Assembly (NCBI GenBank): GCA_000435975.1
Contig: FR884079.1
Location: 1-32,590, forward strand
Source: Oscillibacter sp. CAG:241
Lineage (GTDB): Bacteria; Bacillota; Clostridia; Oscillospirales; Oscillospiraceae
Direction: 5' to 3'
DNA length: 32,590 nucleotides
The notes under the pieces are model-generated. The model did not search any database, was not told the origin of the DNA, and saw only the letters and a program-made list of their open reading frames with translations. Positions 21,793-28,995 of the stretch are shown piece after piece. Numbering within the stretch: position 1 is the stretch's first letter; every line of letters begins with the position of its first letter. A program made the position numbers and the translations under genes.

Positions 21793-23166
21793 ATGAAATA
21801 TCTGTTTCGCGGGGGCACAGTGGTGTCCGGACGGGGCACCCGCCGGGCGGACGTGCTGGTGGAGGACGAGAAGATCCTCCGGGTGGCCCGCAGCATCTCC
21901 GCGCCGGAGGCCACGGTCATCGACGTGGAGGGGCAGCTGCTGCTGCCGGGCTTCATCGACGCCCATACCCATTTCGACCTGGACGTGTGCAGCACCACGA
22001 CGGCGGACGATTTCTTCTCCGGCAGCCGGTCGGCGCTGCGGGGCGGCACCACCACGGTGGTGGATTTTGCCTGCCCAAATAAGGGAGAGACCCTGCATCA
22101 GGGACTGGAGCTGTGGCACAGGAAGGCAGACGGAAGCTGCTGCTGCGACTACGGCTTCCATATGACCATCGACGACTGGAACCCCGGCATCGAGGCGGAG
22201 ATCGACGACATGTACGCCGCCGGGATCTCCTCGTTCAAAATGTACATGACCTATCCGGCCATGATGATCGGCGACGAGGCCATGTATCACGCCCTGAAAA
22301 AGCTCAGGGAAAAGGGAGGCATCTGCGGCGTTCACTGCGAAAACAGCGGCGTCATTGACGCGCTGATCGCCGAGAAGAAGGCCGCAGGGGAGATGGGCGT
22401 GGGCTCCCATCCCCGGACCCGGCCCGATTTCCTGGAGGCGGAGGCCGTGTCCCGGCTGCTGCGCATCGCTCAGGCGGTGGATATCCCGGTGGTCATCGTG
22501 CATCTGACCAATGCCGCCGCCCTGCGGGAGGTGGAGGCCGCCCGCAAACGGGGCCAGCGGGTGTATGTGGAGACCTGCCCCCAGTATCTGCTGCTGGACG
22601 ACAGCGTGTATGACGACCCCGACTATTCCCGGGCTGCCCGCTATGTCTGCGCCCCGCCCATCCGCAAGACGGAGGACCAGCGGGTCCTGTGGGCCGCCCT
22701 GCGCAAGGGCGAGATCCAGACCGTGTCCACGGATCATTGCAGCTTTACCCTGGAGCAGAAGGACGCCGGACGCGGGGACTTTACCAGGATCCCCGGCGGC
22801 CTGCCGGGGGTGGAGACCCGGGGCGAGCTGCTGTATACCTACGGCGTTACCACCCGGAAGATCAGCCTGGCCACCATGTGCCGGGTGCTGTCGGAAAACC
22901 CCGCCAAGCTCTACGGTATGTTCCCCCGGAAGGGCGTGCTCCAGGCCGGGGCCGACGCGGATATCGTGGTGTACGATCCCCAGGCGGACCATCTGCTCCG
23001 GGCGGAGGACATGACAAGTCTGGCGGGCTACACGCCGTATGAGGGCTTCCCCATCCGGGGCGGCATCCGGCAGGTGTGGCTCCGGGGCCGCCTGGCAGTG
23101 GAGGACGGCTTTGTCCTGGCCGGGCCCGACGGGAAGTATATCTCCCGGGGCAAGTGCAGCCTGTGA
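21793..23166 (+). CDS. Dihydropyrimidinase/D-hydantoinase-type cyclic amidohydrolase
   Basis: A 457-residue amidohydrolase. Binuclear metal ligands are all visible: H58-x-H60 (GFIDAHTHFD), carboxylated Lys149 (SSFKMYMTYP), H181 (GVHCEN), H237 (VIVHLTN) and D314 (VSTDHCSF). The family hydrolyses dihydropyrimidines, hydantoins or related rings. AAAAGGAGGG before the ATG at 21793 sets the start; the ATG at 21760 is upstream of that site. It is divergent from the 5'-nucleotidase and near the xanthine dehydrogenase operon, which supports a nucleobase-degradation role. The small membrane gene 25 bp downstream may be co-transcribed. Confidence 0.93.
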   Translation: MKYLFRGGTVVSGRGTRRADVLVEDEKILRVARSISAPEATVIDVEGQLLLPGFIDAHTHFDLDVCSTTTADDFFSGSRSALRGGTTTVVDFACPNKGETLHQGLELWHRKADGSCCCDYGFHMTIDDWNPGIEAEIDDMYAAGISSFKMYMTYPAMMIGDEAMYHALKKLREKGGICGVHCENSGVIDALIAEKKAAGEMGVGSHPRTRPDFLEAEAVSRLLRIAQAVDIPVVIVHLTNAAALREVEAARKRGQRVYVETCPQYLLLDDSVYDDPDYSRAARYVCAPPIRKTEDQRVLWAALRKGEIQTVSTDHCSFTLEQKDAGRGDFTRIPGGLPGVETRGELLYTYGVTTRKISLATMCRVLSENPAKLYGMFPRKGVLQAGADADIVVYDPQADHLLRAEDMTSLAGYTPYEGFPIRGGIRQVWLRGRLAVEDGFVLAGPDGKYISRGKCSL

Positions 23167-23191
23167 CGAATAAACGAGAGAGGGTCACTGT

Positions 23192-23644
23192 ATGAATATT
23201 CTGTATGCCCAGTCACCGGCGCTGTTCTGGTGCGCCCTGGCGCTGATCGTGTGCTTCTTTGTGCGCCGGGGAGCCCACCGGGTCCGGGCGGTGCTGGACC
23301 TGGTGCTGGGGCTTTTGTGCGTGGTAGGCGGCGTGGCCCTGTACTATCTGGGCATGTACAACGACGCATTTACCATCCGGGATTTCTGGCACATCCGCAC
23401 CGCAGGCTGGATCGGCCTGGCAGTGGTCGTGCTGGTGACGGTGTGGCAGGTGGTGAAGGCCACCCGCCGCAGCGTGTCGGCCCGCCGGGCCGCCCGCCAG
23501 GCAGAGCGGGACGAAAAGACCCGGCAGAAGGAGCTGGAGGACGCCAGGACCCGGGCCTATACCGCCGGGCAGGAGGACGCCAAGGCCGCCGCCCGGGTGG
23601 CGGAAAATGTGTCCGCCGCCGCGGAAGACCGGGAGAACGGGTGA
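23192..23644 (+). CDS. Uncharacterised two-helix membrane protein with charged C-terminal tail
   Basis: A 150-residue protein. Hydrophobic segments at about 10-24, 34-53 and 71-87 (two or three helices: ALFWCALALIVCFFV, VLDLVLGLLCVVGGVALYYLG, WIGLAVVVLVTVWQVV). A strongly charged, Ala/Arg/Glu-rich tail (about 92-150) is likely helical or coiled coil. No domain is recognised. GAGAGAGGG lies about 9 bp before the ATG and the gene follows the hydantoinase by 25 bp, then a strong terminator. Function unknown. Confidence 0.75.
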   Translation: MNILYAQSPALFWCALALIVCFFVRRGAHRVRAVLDLVLGLLCVVGGVALYYLGMYNDAFTIRDFWHIRTAGWIGLAVVVLVTVWQVVKATRRSVSARRAARQAERDEKTRQKELEDARTRAYTAGQEDAKAAARVAENVSAAAEDRENG

Positions 23645-23648
23645 GAAA

Positions 23649-23676
23649 AAACGGGTGTGCTGCGGCACACCCGTTT
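23649..23676. terminator. Hairpin terminator, first of two, after the membrane protein gene
   Basis: A 12-bp perfect stem AAACGGGTGTGC / GCACACCCGTTT with a TGCG loop, starting 5 bp past the stop codon. It has a partial T run on the 3' side and an A run on the 5' side. Confidence 0.75.
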
Positions 23677-23682
23677 GCGCTC

Positions 23683-23751
23683 GTCAAAAAGGATTTTTGA
23701 CAAGCTGAGTCCCCGGCTGCGATGCAGCCGGGGACTTGCTGTATTTTTTTT
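23683..23751 (+). terminator. Compound terminator cassette: AT stem, GC stem, T8 tract
   Basis: GTCAAAAA-GGA-TTTTTGAC (23683-23701) is followed by AAGCTG, then a 13-bp perfect GC stem (23708-23720 with 23724-23736), then a T8 tract (23744-23751). The first part resembles 7581-7600 before another GC hairpin, suggesting a recurring terminator repeat in this genome. Confidence 0.78.
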
Positions 23752-23763
23752 GGGGGGGGGGGG
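23752..23763 (+). repeat. G12 homopolymer directly after a T8 tract
   Basis: Twelve consecutive G follow eight T in the gap between converging genes. Length may be an assembly or sequencing artefact or may vary among cells. Confidence 0.9.
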
Positions 23764-23769
23764 ACGGGC

Positions 23770-24306
23770 TTACCGGGCGGCTTCCATGCCGGCCACCAGG
23801 GCCTTCTTGTTGCCATCCAGGAAGCGGGCCTTGCGCTCGCCCAGCTCGATGCGGATGGCCTCGGTCATCTGCTCCACGGTGGTGACGGGGACCTTTTCCA
23901 GGACAGCGCCCAGAATGGCCACGTTGGCGCCCTTGGGGTTGCCGATGGACTCGGCAATGGCGTTGGCGTCGCAGTACACCACCTGGATGTCGTCGCGGAC
24001 GGCCTTGCGGTCGATGATGCTGCTGTTGATCACCAGCACGCCGCCGGGCTTCACATGCTCCTCGAACTTATCCAGAGAGGGACGGTTCATGGCCACGATC
24101 ACGTCGGCCTTGTCCACCAGGGGGGAGGCCACGGGGTCGTCGGACACGATGACGGAGCAGTTGGCGGTACCGCCGCGCATCTCGGGACCGTAGGAGGGCA
24201 GCCAGGAAACGTGCTTGCCGTCCAGCATGCAGGCCATCGCCATGAACTTACCGATCAGGAGCATGCCCTGACCGCCGAAACCGGCGAAAATAAAGGTCTT
24301 TTCCAT
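23770..24306 (-). CDS. 2-oxoacid:ferredoxin oxidoreductase gamma subunit
   Basis: A 178-residue protein of the pyruvate/2-oxoacid oxidoreductase gamma family. FAGFGGQGMLLIGKFMA at the N-terminus, WLPSYGPEMRGGTANCSVIVSDDPVASP and the region VDKADVIVAMNRPSLDKFE are typical. It is the last gene of the delta-alpha-beta-gamma operon; its start at 24306 lies one base after the beta-subunit stop. A longer start at 24336 lies in the beta gene and is rejected. Confidence 0.93.
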   Translation of the reverse strand: MEKTFIFAGFGGQGMLLIGKFMAMACMLDGKHVSWLPSYGPEMRGGTANCSVIVSDDPVASPLVDKADVIVAMNRPSLDKFEEHVKPGGVLVINSSIIDRKAVRDDIQVVYCDANAIAESIGNPKGANVAILGAVLEKVPVTTVEQMTEAIRIELGERKARFLDGNKKALVAGMEAAR

Positions 24307-24307
24307 G

Positions 24308-25054
24308 TTACTTGGCCTCCTTGTCTTTGTAAACACCCAGAGGATAGTAAGGAATCATGTTTTCCTCCAGCCAGGTCATTGCCTCCACGGGAGACATACC
24401 CCAGTTGGTGGGGCAGGTGGACAGAACCTCTACCATGCAGAAGCCCTTGCCCTCCTTCTGGTAACGGAAAGCCTTGGCAATGGCCTTCTTGGCCTTGACG
24501 ATGTTGGCGGTGTTGTTGACGGCCACGCGCTCAATGTAGTAGGAGCTGGGCACGGCGGCCAGCATCTCGCTCATCTTGATGGGGGCGCCGCACCAGGCCT
24601 CGTCGCGGCCATAGGGGGAGGTGGTGGTCTTCTGACCGATCAGGGTGGTGGGGGCCATCTGGCCGCCGGTCATGCCGTAAATGGCGTTGTTGACGAAGAT
24701 GGTGACGATCTTCTCGCCGCGGTGGGCAGCGTGGACGATCTCGGCGGTGCCGATGGAGGCCAGGTCGCCGTCGCCCTGATAGGTGAACACCATGGTGTCG
24801 GGACCCACGGCGCGCTTGACGCCGGTGGCCACGGCAGGTGCGCGGCCGTGCGCGGCCTCGTACATGTCGCAGTTGAAGTAGTCATAGGCAAACACGGAGC
24901 AGCCCACGGGGGCCACGCCGATGACCTTGCCGTCCAGGTTCATCTCGTCGATGACCTCGGCCACCAGGCGGTGAATGATGCCGTGGTTGCAGCCGGGGCA
25001 GTAATGGAACTGCTTATCGGTGAGCAGCTTTGTCTTTTCGAATAATACGGCCAT
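24308..25054 (-). CDS. 2-oxoacid:ferredoxin oxidoreductase beta subunit (thiamine-diphosphate binding)
   Basis: A 248-residue TPP-binding subunit. FHYCPGCNHGIIHRL at the N-terminus, PVGCSVFAYDYF, the TPP/Mg motif GDGDLASIGTAEIVHAAHRGEKIVTIFVNNAIYGMTGGQMAPTT (GDG...NN) and SPYGRDE are clear. The conserved CPGCxH and GCS cysteines belong to the cluster region in this family. It catalyses decarboxylation with the VorB-type alpha subunit. The alpha stop is one base from its start. Confidence 0.95.
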   Translation of the reverse strand: MAVLFEKTKLLTDKQFHYCPGCNHGIIHRLVAEVIDEMNLDGKVIGVAPVGCSVFAYDYFNCDMYEAAHGRAPAVATGVKRAVGPDTMVFTYQGDGDLASIGTAEIVHAAHRGEKIVTIFVNNAIYGMTGGQMAPTTLIGQKTTTSPYGRDEAWCGAPIKMSEMLAAVPSSYYIERVAVNNTANIVKAKKAIAKAFRYQKEGKGFCMVEVLSTCPTNWGMSPVEAMTWLEENMIPYYPLGVYKDKEAK

Positions 25055-25055
25055 G

Positions 25056-26135
25056 TTACTTGCCCTCCTTCATGCTGAGAATCTTCTCGACGATCTCATC
25101 GGTGGTGGGCATCTGGCTGCCGCAGTGGCCGGTGAAATCAATGGGCTTGGCGCCGTTGAGTGCCAGCTTCACGTCCTCCAGCATCTGGCCCTCGTTCAGC
25201 TCCACGTCCAGGACGGCCTTGACGGAATCCTGGCAGGCGGCCTCGCGGACGGCGTCGTAGGGGAAGGGCCACACGGTGATGGGACGGACCAGACCCACGT
25301 TGATGCCCTTGGCCTTCAGCTCGGCAATGGCGCTCTTGGCAATACGGGCCACGGTGCCGAAGGCGGTGATGATGTACTCCGCACCCTCGCAGTTATAGGT
25401 CTCCACCATCTGCTCGTTGGCCACCACTTCCTTATACACGGCCTGCAGCTCGTCGTTGTGAACGGCCAGGCTCTCGGTGTCGATATAGATGGAGTTGATG
25501 ACGCCGCGCTTGGCGGGATCGTCGCCGGGCTTCCAGCCGGTGCAGGCCCAGGGCTTCTCTTCGGGGTCGACCTTGTAGTCCACCATTTCGGGCAGCTCCA
25601 CGGGCTCCATCATCTGGGCGATGATGCCGTCGGCCAGGAACAGAACGGGAATACGGTATTTCTCGGCCTTCTCATAGGCGAACATCATGATATCGATGAA
25701 CTCCTGGATGGAGGAGGGGGCATAGGTCAGCAGGTGATAGTCGCCGTTGCCGCCGCCCTTGACGCCCTGGAAATAGTCGCCCTGAGAGGCCTGGATGTTG
25801 CCCAGACCGGGGCCGCCGCGCATCACGTTGACGATGACGGCGGGAACACGGGCGCCTGCGCAGTAGGAAATGCCCTCCTGCTTCAGGGACACGCCGGGGC
25901 TGGAAGAAGAAGTGATGACGCGGGCGCCGGTACCGGCAGCGCCGTACACCATGTTGATGGCCGCCACCTCGCTCTCGGCCTGCAGGAAGCAGCCGCCGAT
26001 CTCGGGCATACGGGCGGACATGTACTCAGGGATCTCCGTCTGGGGAGTGATGGGGTAGCCGAAGAAGAAACGGGCGCCTGCGCGAATGGCAGCCTCCGCA
26101 ATAGCTTCGCTGCCCTTCATAAGAGTCAAAGCCAT
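25056..26135 (-). CDS. vorB: VorB-type alpha subunit of 2-oxoacid:ferredoxin oxidoreductase
   Basis: A 359-residue subunit with KGSEAIAEAAIRAGARFFFGYPITPQTEIPEYM at the N-terminus, QAESEVAAINMVYGAAGTGARVITSSSSPGVSLKQEGISYCAG (TPP-proximal region), NVMRGGPGLGNIQASQGDY and a C-terminal domain with AFGTVARIAKSA and VRPITVWPFP. The family is named 3-methyl-2-oxobutanoate (ketoisovalerate) dehydrogenase VorB, but 2-oxoglutarate oxidoreductases are close relatives. Substrate is therefore a branched-chain 2-oxoacid or 2-oxoglutarate, by inference. AGGAGG precedes the ATG. Confidence 0.93.
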   Translation of the reverse strand: MALTLMKGSEAIAEAAIRAGARFFFGYPITPQTEIPEYMSARMPEIGGCFLQAESEVAAINMVYGAAGTGARVITSSSSPGVSLKQEGISYCAGARVPAVIVNVMRGGPGLGNIQASQGDYFQGVKGGGNGDYHLLTYAPSSIQEFIDIMMFAYEKAEKYRIPVLFLADGIIAQMMEPVELPEMVDYKVDPEEKPWACTGWKPGDDPAKRGVINSIYIDTESLAVHNDELQAVYKEVVANEQMVETYNCEGAEYIITAFGTVARIAKSAIAELKAKGINVGLVRPITVWPFPYDAVREAACQDSVKAVLDVELNEGQMLEDVKLALNGAKPIDFTGHCGSQMPTTDEIVEKILSMKEGK

Positions 26136-26147
26136 GATTAATCCTCC

Positions 26148-26357
26148 TTAGTCTTTTTCGATGCGGATCACCACATCAGGGCAGGTACGCGCGCAGGATG
26201 TGCAGCCGATGCAGGCCTCCATATCGGTGACCTCAGCCGGATGATAGCCCTTCGCGTTGATCTTCGTCTTGGACAGGGCGATGATGTGCTTGGGACATGC
26301 CCGAACGCACAGGCCGCAGCCCTTGCAAAGATTCTCGTTGATAGTAACTCTTACCAC
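26148..26357 (-). CDS. Ferredoxin-like delta subunit (2x[4Fe-4S])
   Basis: A 69-residue protein with two 4Fe-4S motifs: CKGCGLCVRACPKH (C11, C14, C17, C21) and CIGCTSCARTCPDV. It is the delta subunit that carries electrons from the TPP site to external ferredoxin. It lies 12 bp upstream of the alpha-subunit gene and is the first of the four oxidoreductase subunits in the operon. Confidence 0.95.
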   Translation of the reverse strand: MVRVTINENLCKGCGLCVRACPKHIIALSKTKINAKGYHPAEVTDMEACIGCTSCARTCPDVVIRIEKD

Positions 26358-26435
26358 ACTTTACACCTCTTTTCTGGTTTTACCTTTCCTTTGGGAAAAT
26401 GTATCAGGGTCCCGATTACCGGGGGATGCGTGAGG

Positions 26436-27173
26436 TTAATAGATCTCCTTCCGGGGATCCGTGGTGTTCAGCCCGTGCTGGATATAGGAGTCCCAGTCGC
26501 GGTGCATGTACACGTCGATGGGGACGGGCGTGCCCACATAGGCGGGGTCCGGATTCCGGGCCAGGAAGTCGTCCAGAAATTCCTTTTTACCGGTGGTATA
26601 CGCCACGGGAATGCCGGTGCGGTCCGCCACCTCCCGCAGCACCAGGTAGCCGTCCCACAAATCGTCGGCGCTGGTCATGGTGGAGAGGTTGGTATTGTTG
26701 ATCATACCGGTGATGCTCAGACGGGAATGCAGCTGCATGGCGTCCTGCAGATGGTGGATCTTGTCCGGGGTGCTGGCCAGAGGCCGCCGGATGTTTACCA
26801 CGTTCAGCACCTCCAGGGCACCGGGCTCCAGGCTGATGAAGTCCTGGTGGTAGCGGCCCAGGGCCGTGGCGCCCACATCGTCGCCGCCTACGTCAAAGAT
26901 GACGCTGTCCCAATCCAGCACAAAGGCGGACGACACCTCCGCCGGCAGAGACAGCGTCTCGATGCCGGAACAGGCAAAGTTGGGGGATACCAGGCGGATC
27001 TCCTTCTGCTCCACCAGCTTGCCGCGCTCGGTCAGGCGGAAGTAGGTGTTCACCATATCCAGGTCCAGCAGCTCCGTCCGGTCGCCCCGGGCGGCGGCCC
27101 GGATGGCGAAGTTCAGCGCCAGCTCGCTTTTGCCGCTGCCGTAATTGCCGATCAGCACCTTGACGTTTTTCAT
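26436..27173 (-). CDS. P-loop ATPase of unknown role in the Vor operon
   Basis: A 245-residue protein with an N-terminal P-loop (VLIGNYGSGKSEL, residues 6-18; GNYGSGKS), a D-rich LLDLDMVNTYFRLTERG segment typical of the ParA/MinD/CobQ superfamily, and VIFDVGGDDVGATALGRY as the Walker-B-like element. It has no membrane segment. It sits between an aminotransferase and the ferredoxin subunit on the same strand, 33 bp after the aminotransferase and 78 bp before the ferredoxin gene. I recall similar ATPases next to 2-oxoacid oxidoreductase genes in Clostridia (from memory). A role in cluster or enzyme maturation is only an idea. Confidence 0.85.
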   Translation of the reverse strand: MKNVKVLIGNYGSGKSELALNFAIRAAARGDRTELLDLDMVNTYFRLTERGKLVEQKEIRLVSPNFACSGIETLSLPAEVSSAFVLDWDSVIFDVGGDDVGATALGRYHQDFISLEPGALEVLNVVNIRRPLASTPDKIHHLQDAMQLHSRLSITGMINNTNLSTMTSADDLWDGYLVLREVADRTGIPVAYTTGKKEFLDDFLARNPDPAYVGTPVPIDVYMHRDWDSYIQHGLNTTDPRKEIY

Positions 27174-27206
27174 GGGTCAGATTCTCCTTAATCTATAAAA
27201 GCAAAA

Positions 27207-28391
27207 TTACCGCAGGTTCTCCCTGATGGTCCGGCACAGGGCGGTGATGCCCTGGACGATCTTTTCCTCGGGCATGCAGCTGTAGTTCAGACGCAGGGTA
27301 TTCTCGTGGCCGCCGTTGGGGAAGAAGGAGCCGCCGGGAACAAAGGCAACCTTCTTTTCCAGGCACTTCATCTGAAGCTCCTTGGCGTCCATATATTCCG
27401 GCAGCACCACCCAGGCGAACAGGCCGCCTACGGGATGGGTGCAGGTGCAGCCCTGGGGCAGCTCCCGCTCCAGCGTTTCCAGCATCACCTTCCGGCGCTT
27501 GTCATAGCAGGCGCGGATGGTGGCCACATGGGCGTCCAGGTCGAACATCTCGATCCACTTGGAGGTCTCCATCTGGCCCACGGTGGATGCCTGCAGGGAG
27601 GCGGCCTGCTCCATGAAGTTGTACTTGGCCAGAATATGCTCCTCGGCGCAGACCCAGCCGATGCGGTAGCCGGGGGCCAGGATCTTGGAGAAGGTGCCCA
27701 GGAACACCACCAGGCCCTTGGTATCCAGGCTCTTCAGGGCGGGCAGGGACTCACCCTCGAACCGCAGCTCGCCGTAGGGGTTATCCTCCACCACGGGGAT
27801 CTCATAGCGGTTGATGATCTCCATGAACCGGTGGCGGCGCTCCAGGTCCCAGGTGCGGCCGGTGGGATTCTGGAAATCGGGGATGACGTAGATCATCTTT
27901 ACCCGCTCGGTGGTGGCCAGGATCTTTTCCAGCTCCTCCATGATCATGCCGCCGTCGTCGGTGGGCACCTCGATGAACCGGGGCTGGCAGGCCTTGAAGG
28001 CGTTGACGGCGCCCAGGTAGGACGGACTCTCCAGCAGCACCACGTCGCCGGGGTCCAGAAAGACCCGGGCGGAGAAATCCAGACCCTGCTGAGAGCCGGA
28101 GGTCACCAGAATGTGGTCTGCGTCGGTGTGGATGTTGTTCTTGGCCAGCATGCGGTCGGCAATCTGCTGGCGCAGCTTGGGATAGCCTTCAGTGGATGAA
28201 TACTGGAGCGCCACGCGGCCGTTCTCCTCCAAAACGGCACGGGAGGCCTCCATCATCTGCTCCACGGGGAACAGCTCCGGGGCGGGCATGCCGCCGGCAA
28301 AGGATATGATGTCGGGCTGCGCGGTGAGCTTTAACAGCTCCCGGATCTCGGACCCCTTCAAAAGGTCCATCCTCGATGCGAATTGTACCAT
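27207..28391 (-). CDS. PLP-dependent aminotransferase, 2-aminoadipate/LysN-like family
   Basis: A 394-residue aminotransferase with IISFAGGMPAPELFPVEQM, LQYSSTEGYPKLRQQIADRM, VTSGSQQGLDFSARVFLDPGD, VIPDFQNPTGRTW, PVVEDNPYGELRF and the PLP lysine in GTFSKILAPGYRIGWV. Members act on 2-aminoadipate, branched-chain or aromatic amino acids. It is the first gene of the operon with the VorB-type oxidoreductase, so it likely makes the 2-oxoacid substrate. GAGGAGGAAG precedes the ATG. Confidence 0.93.
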   Translation of the reverse strand: MVQFASRMDLLKGSEIRELLKLTAQPDIISFAGGMPAPELFPVEQMMEASRAVLEENGRVALQYSSTEGYPKLRQQIADRMLAKNNIHTDADHILVTSGSQQGLDFSARVFLDPGDVVLLESPSYLGAVNAFKACQPRFIEVPTDDGGMIMEELEKILATTERVKMIYVIPDFQNPTGRTWDLERRHRFMEIINRYEIPVVEDNPYGELRFEGESLPALKSLDTKGLVVFLGTFSKILAPGYRIGWVCAEEHILAKYNFMEQAASLQASTVGQMETSKWIEMFDLDAHVATIRACYDKRRKVMLETLERELPQGCTCTHPVGGLFAWVVLPEYMDAKELQMKCLEKKVAFVPGGSFFPNGGHENTLRLNYSCMPEEKIVQGITALCRTIRENLR

Positions 28392-28420
28392 GAATGCTTC
28401 CTCCTCAAATTCATAGCCAT

Positions 28421-28450
28421 GTGCTTGTGCACCTTGCCGGGCACAAGCAT
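28421..28450 (-). promoter_or_regulatory. Hairpin in the 5' leader of the aminotransferase-Vor operon
   Basis: GCTTGTGC (28423-28430) pairs with GCACAAGC (28441-28448) over a 10-nt loop, extendable by three pairs. It lies between promoter and ribosome binding site. It matches no riboswitch I know. Confidence 0.5.
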
Positions 28451-28464
28451 ACGCTTACAGCTAT

Positions 28465-28493
28465 ATTTAAGCACAAATCCACAACGATGTAAA
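28465..28493 (-). promoter_or_regulatory. Promoter of the aminotransferase-Vor operon
   Basis: On the minus strand, -35 TTTACA (28488-28493) and -10 TTAAAT (28465-28470) are spaced 17 bp, giving a leader of about 70 nt. Confidence 0.6.
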
Positions 28494-28499
28494 GAAAAG

Positions 28500-28744
28500 G
28501 AGGGGCAAAAAACGGGGCGAAAACGGACCTGCGGCACAAGTTTGGAGAGAGGTACAAAAAATCCGGGAGGAATCACGGCATTTTCCACAAAGGAAACTTA
28601 TGTGATATTTTTGGCAAAAATGTTAAAAATATGGCAATTTAAGGCGCGAGACGGGGAGGAAACCGCCGGCCGGCCAGGGGGTGCATGGACAAGCTTCGGG
28701 GAAAACGGTATGGTGAAGGGGGCTTATGGGGAGGAAACGCAGAA
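28500..28744. other. Gene-free AT-richer stretch between the Vor operon promoter and a possible gene remnant
   Basis: Bases 28500-28680 are less GC-rich than the flanks and contain no supported gene on either strand. A tract rich in A and T around 28600-28640 could hold a plus-strand promoter for the short frame that begins at 28745, but no clear -35/-10 pair was found. Confidence 0.5.
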
Positions 28745-28924
28745 ATGGAAGAACATGCGCTGAATGGTGAGTATATATCCGTCCTTCGGAACGGCGTGCC
28801 GTCTTACGGCGGCAGCCAGCGATGGTTGGACAGCGGGGCGCCCATACCGCCTTGGTCGGGAGGAATTCGACCGCTGCCGACGGGGAGGCCAGCGCCTCCC
28901 TGCTGTGCACGATATTGGACGTGA
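28745..28924 (+). pseudogene. Short frame, possible 5' remnant of a decayed gene
   Basis: A 59-codon frame beginning MEEHALNGEYISVLRNGVPSYGGSQRWLD, with GGGAGG about 10 bp before the ATG. The N-terminal 28 residues look like real protein. After that the reading becomes Pro/Arg/Cys-rich and low in sense, as if a frameshift or deletion had occurred. The SVxRxGVPxYGGxQ pattern reminds me of the start of uncharacterised Clostridial proteins (memory only). No continuation in another frame is convincing. It may instead be chance. Confidence 0.3.
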
Positions 28925-28946
28925 GGGCGAAATAGGGACGCTTATC

Positions 28947-28986
28947 ATTCCAGGCATACCGGGCCGTGACCCGGTATGCCTGGAAT
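28947..28986. terminator. 17-bp perfect stem-loop downstream of pepF
   Basis: Bases 28947-28963 are the exact complement of 28970-28986, with a 6-nt loop. It lies 10 bp past the pepF stop. The minus-strand 3' side lacks a U tract (it reads GATAAGCG), while the plus side has TTTT. It is probably a transcript-end or RNA-stabilising hairpin. Confidence 0.65.
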
Positions 28987-28995
28987 TTTGCGGTG

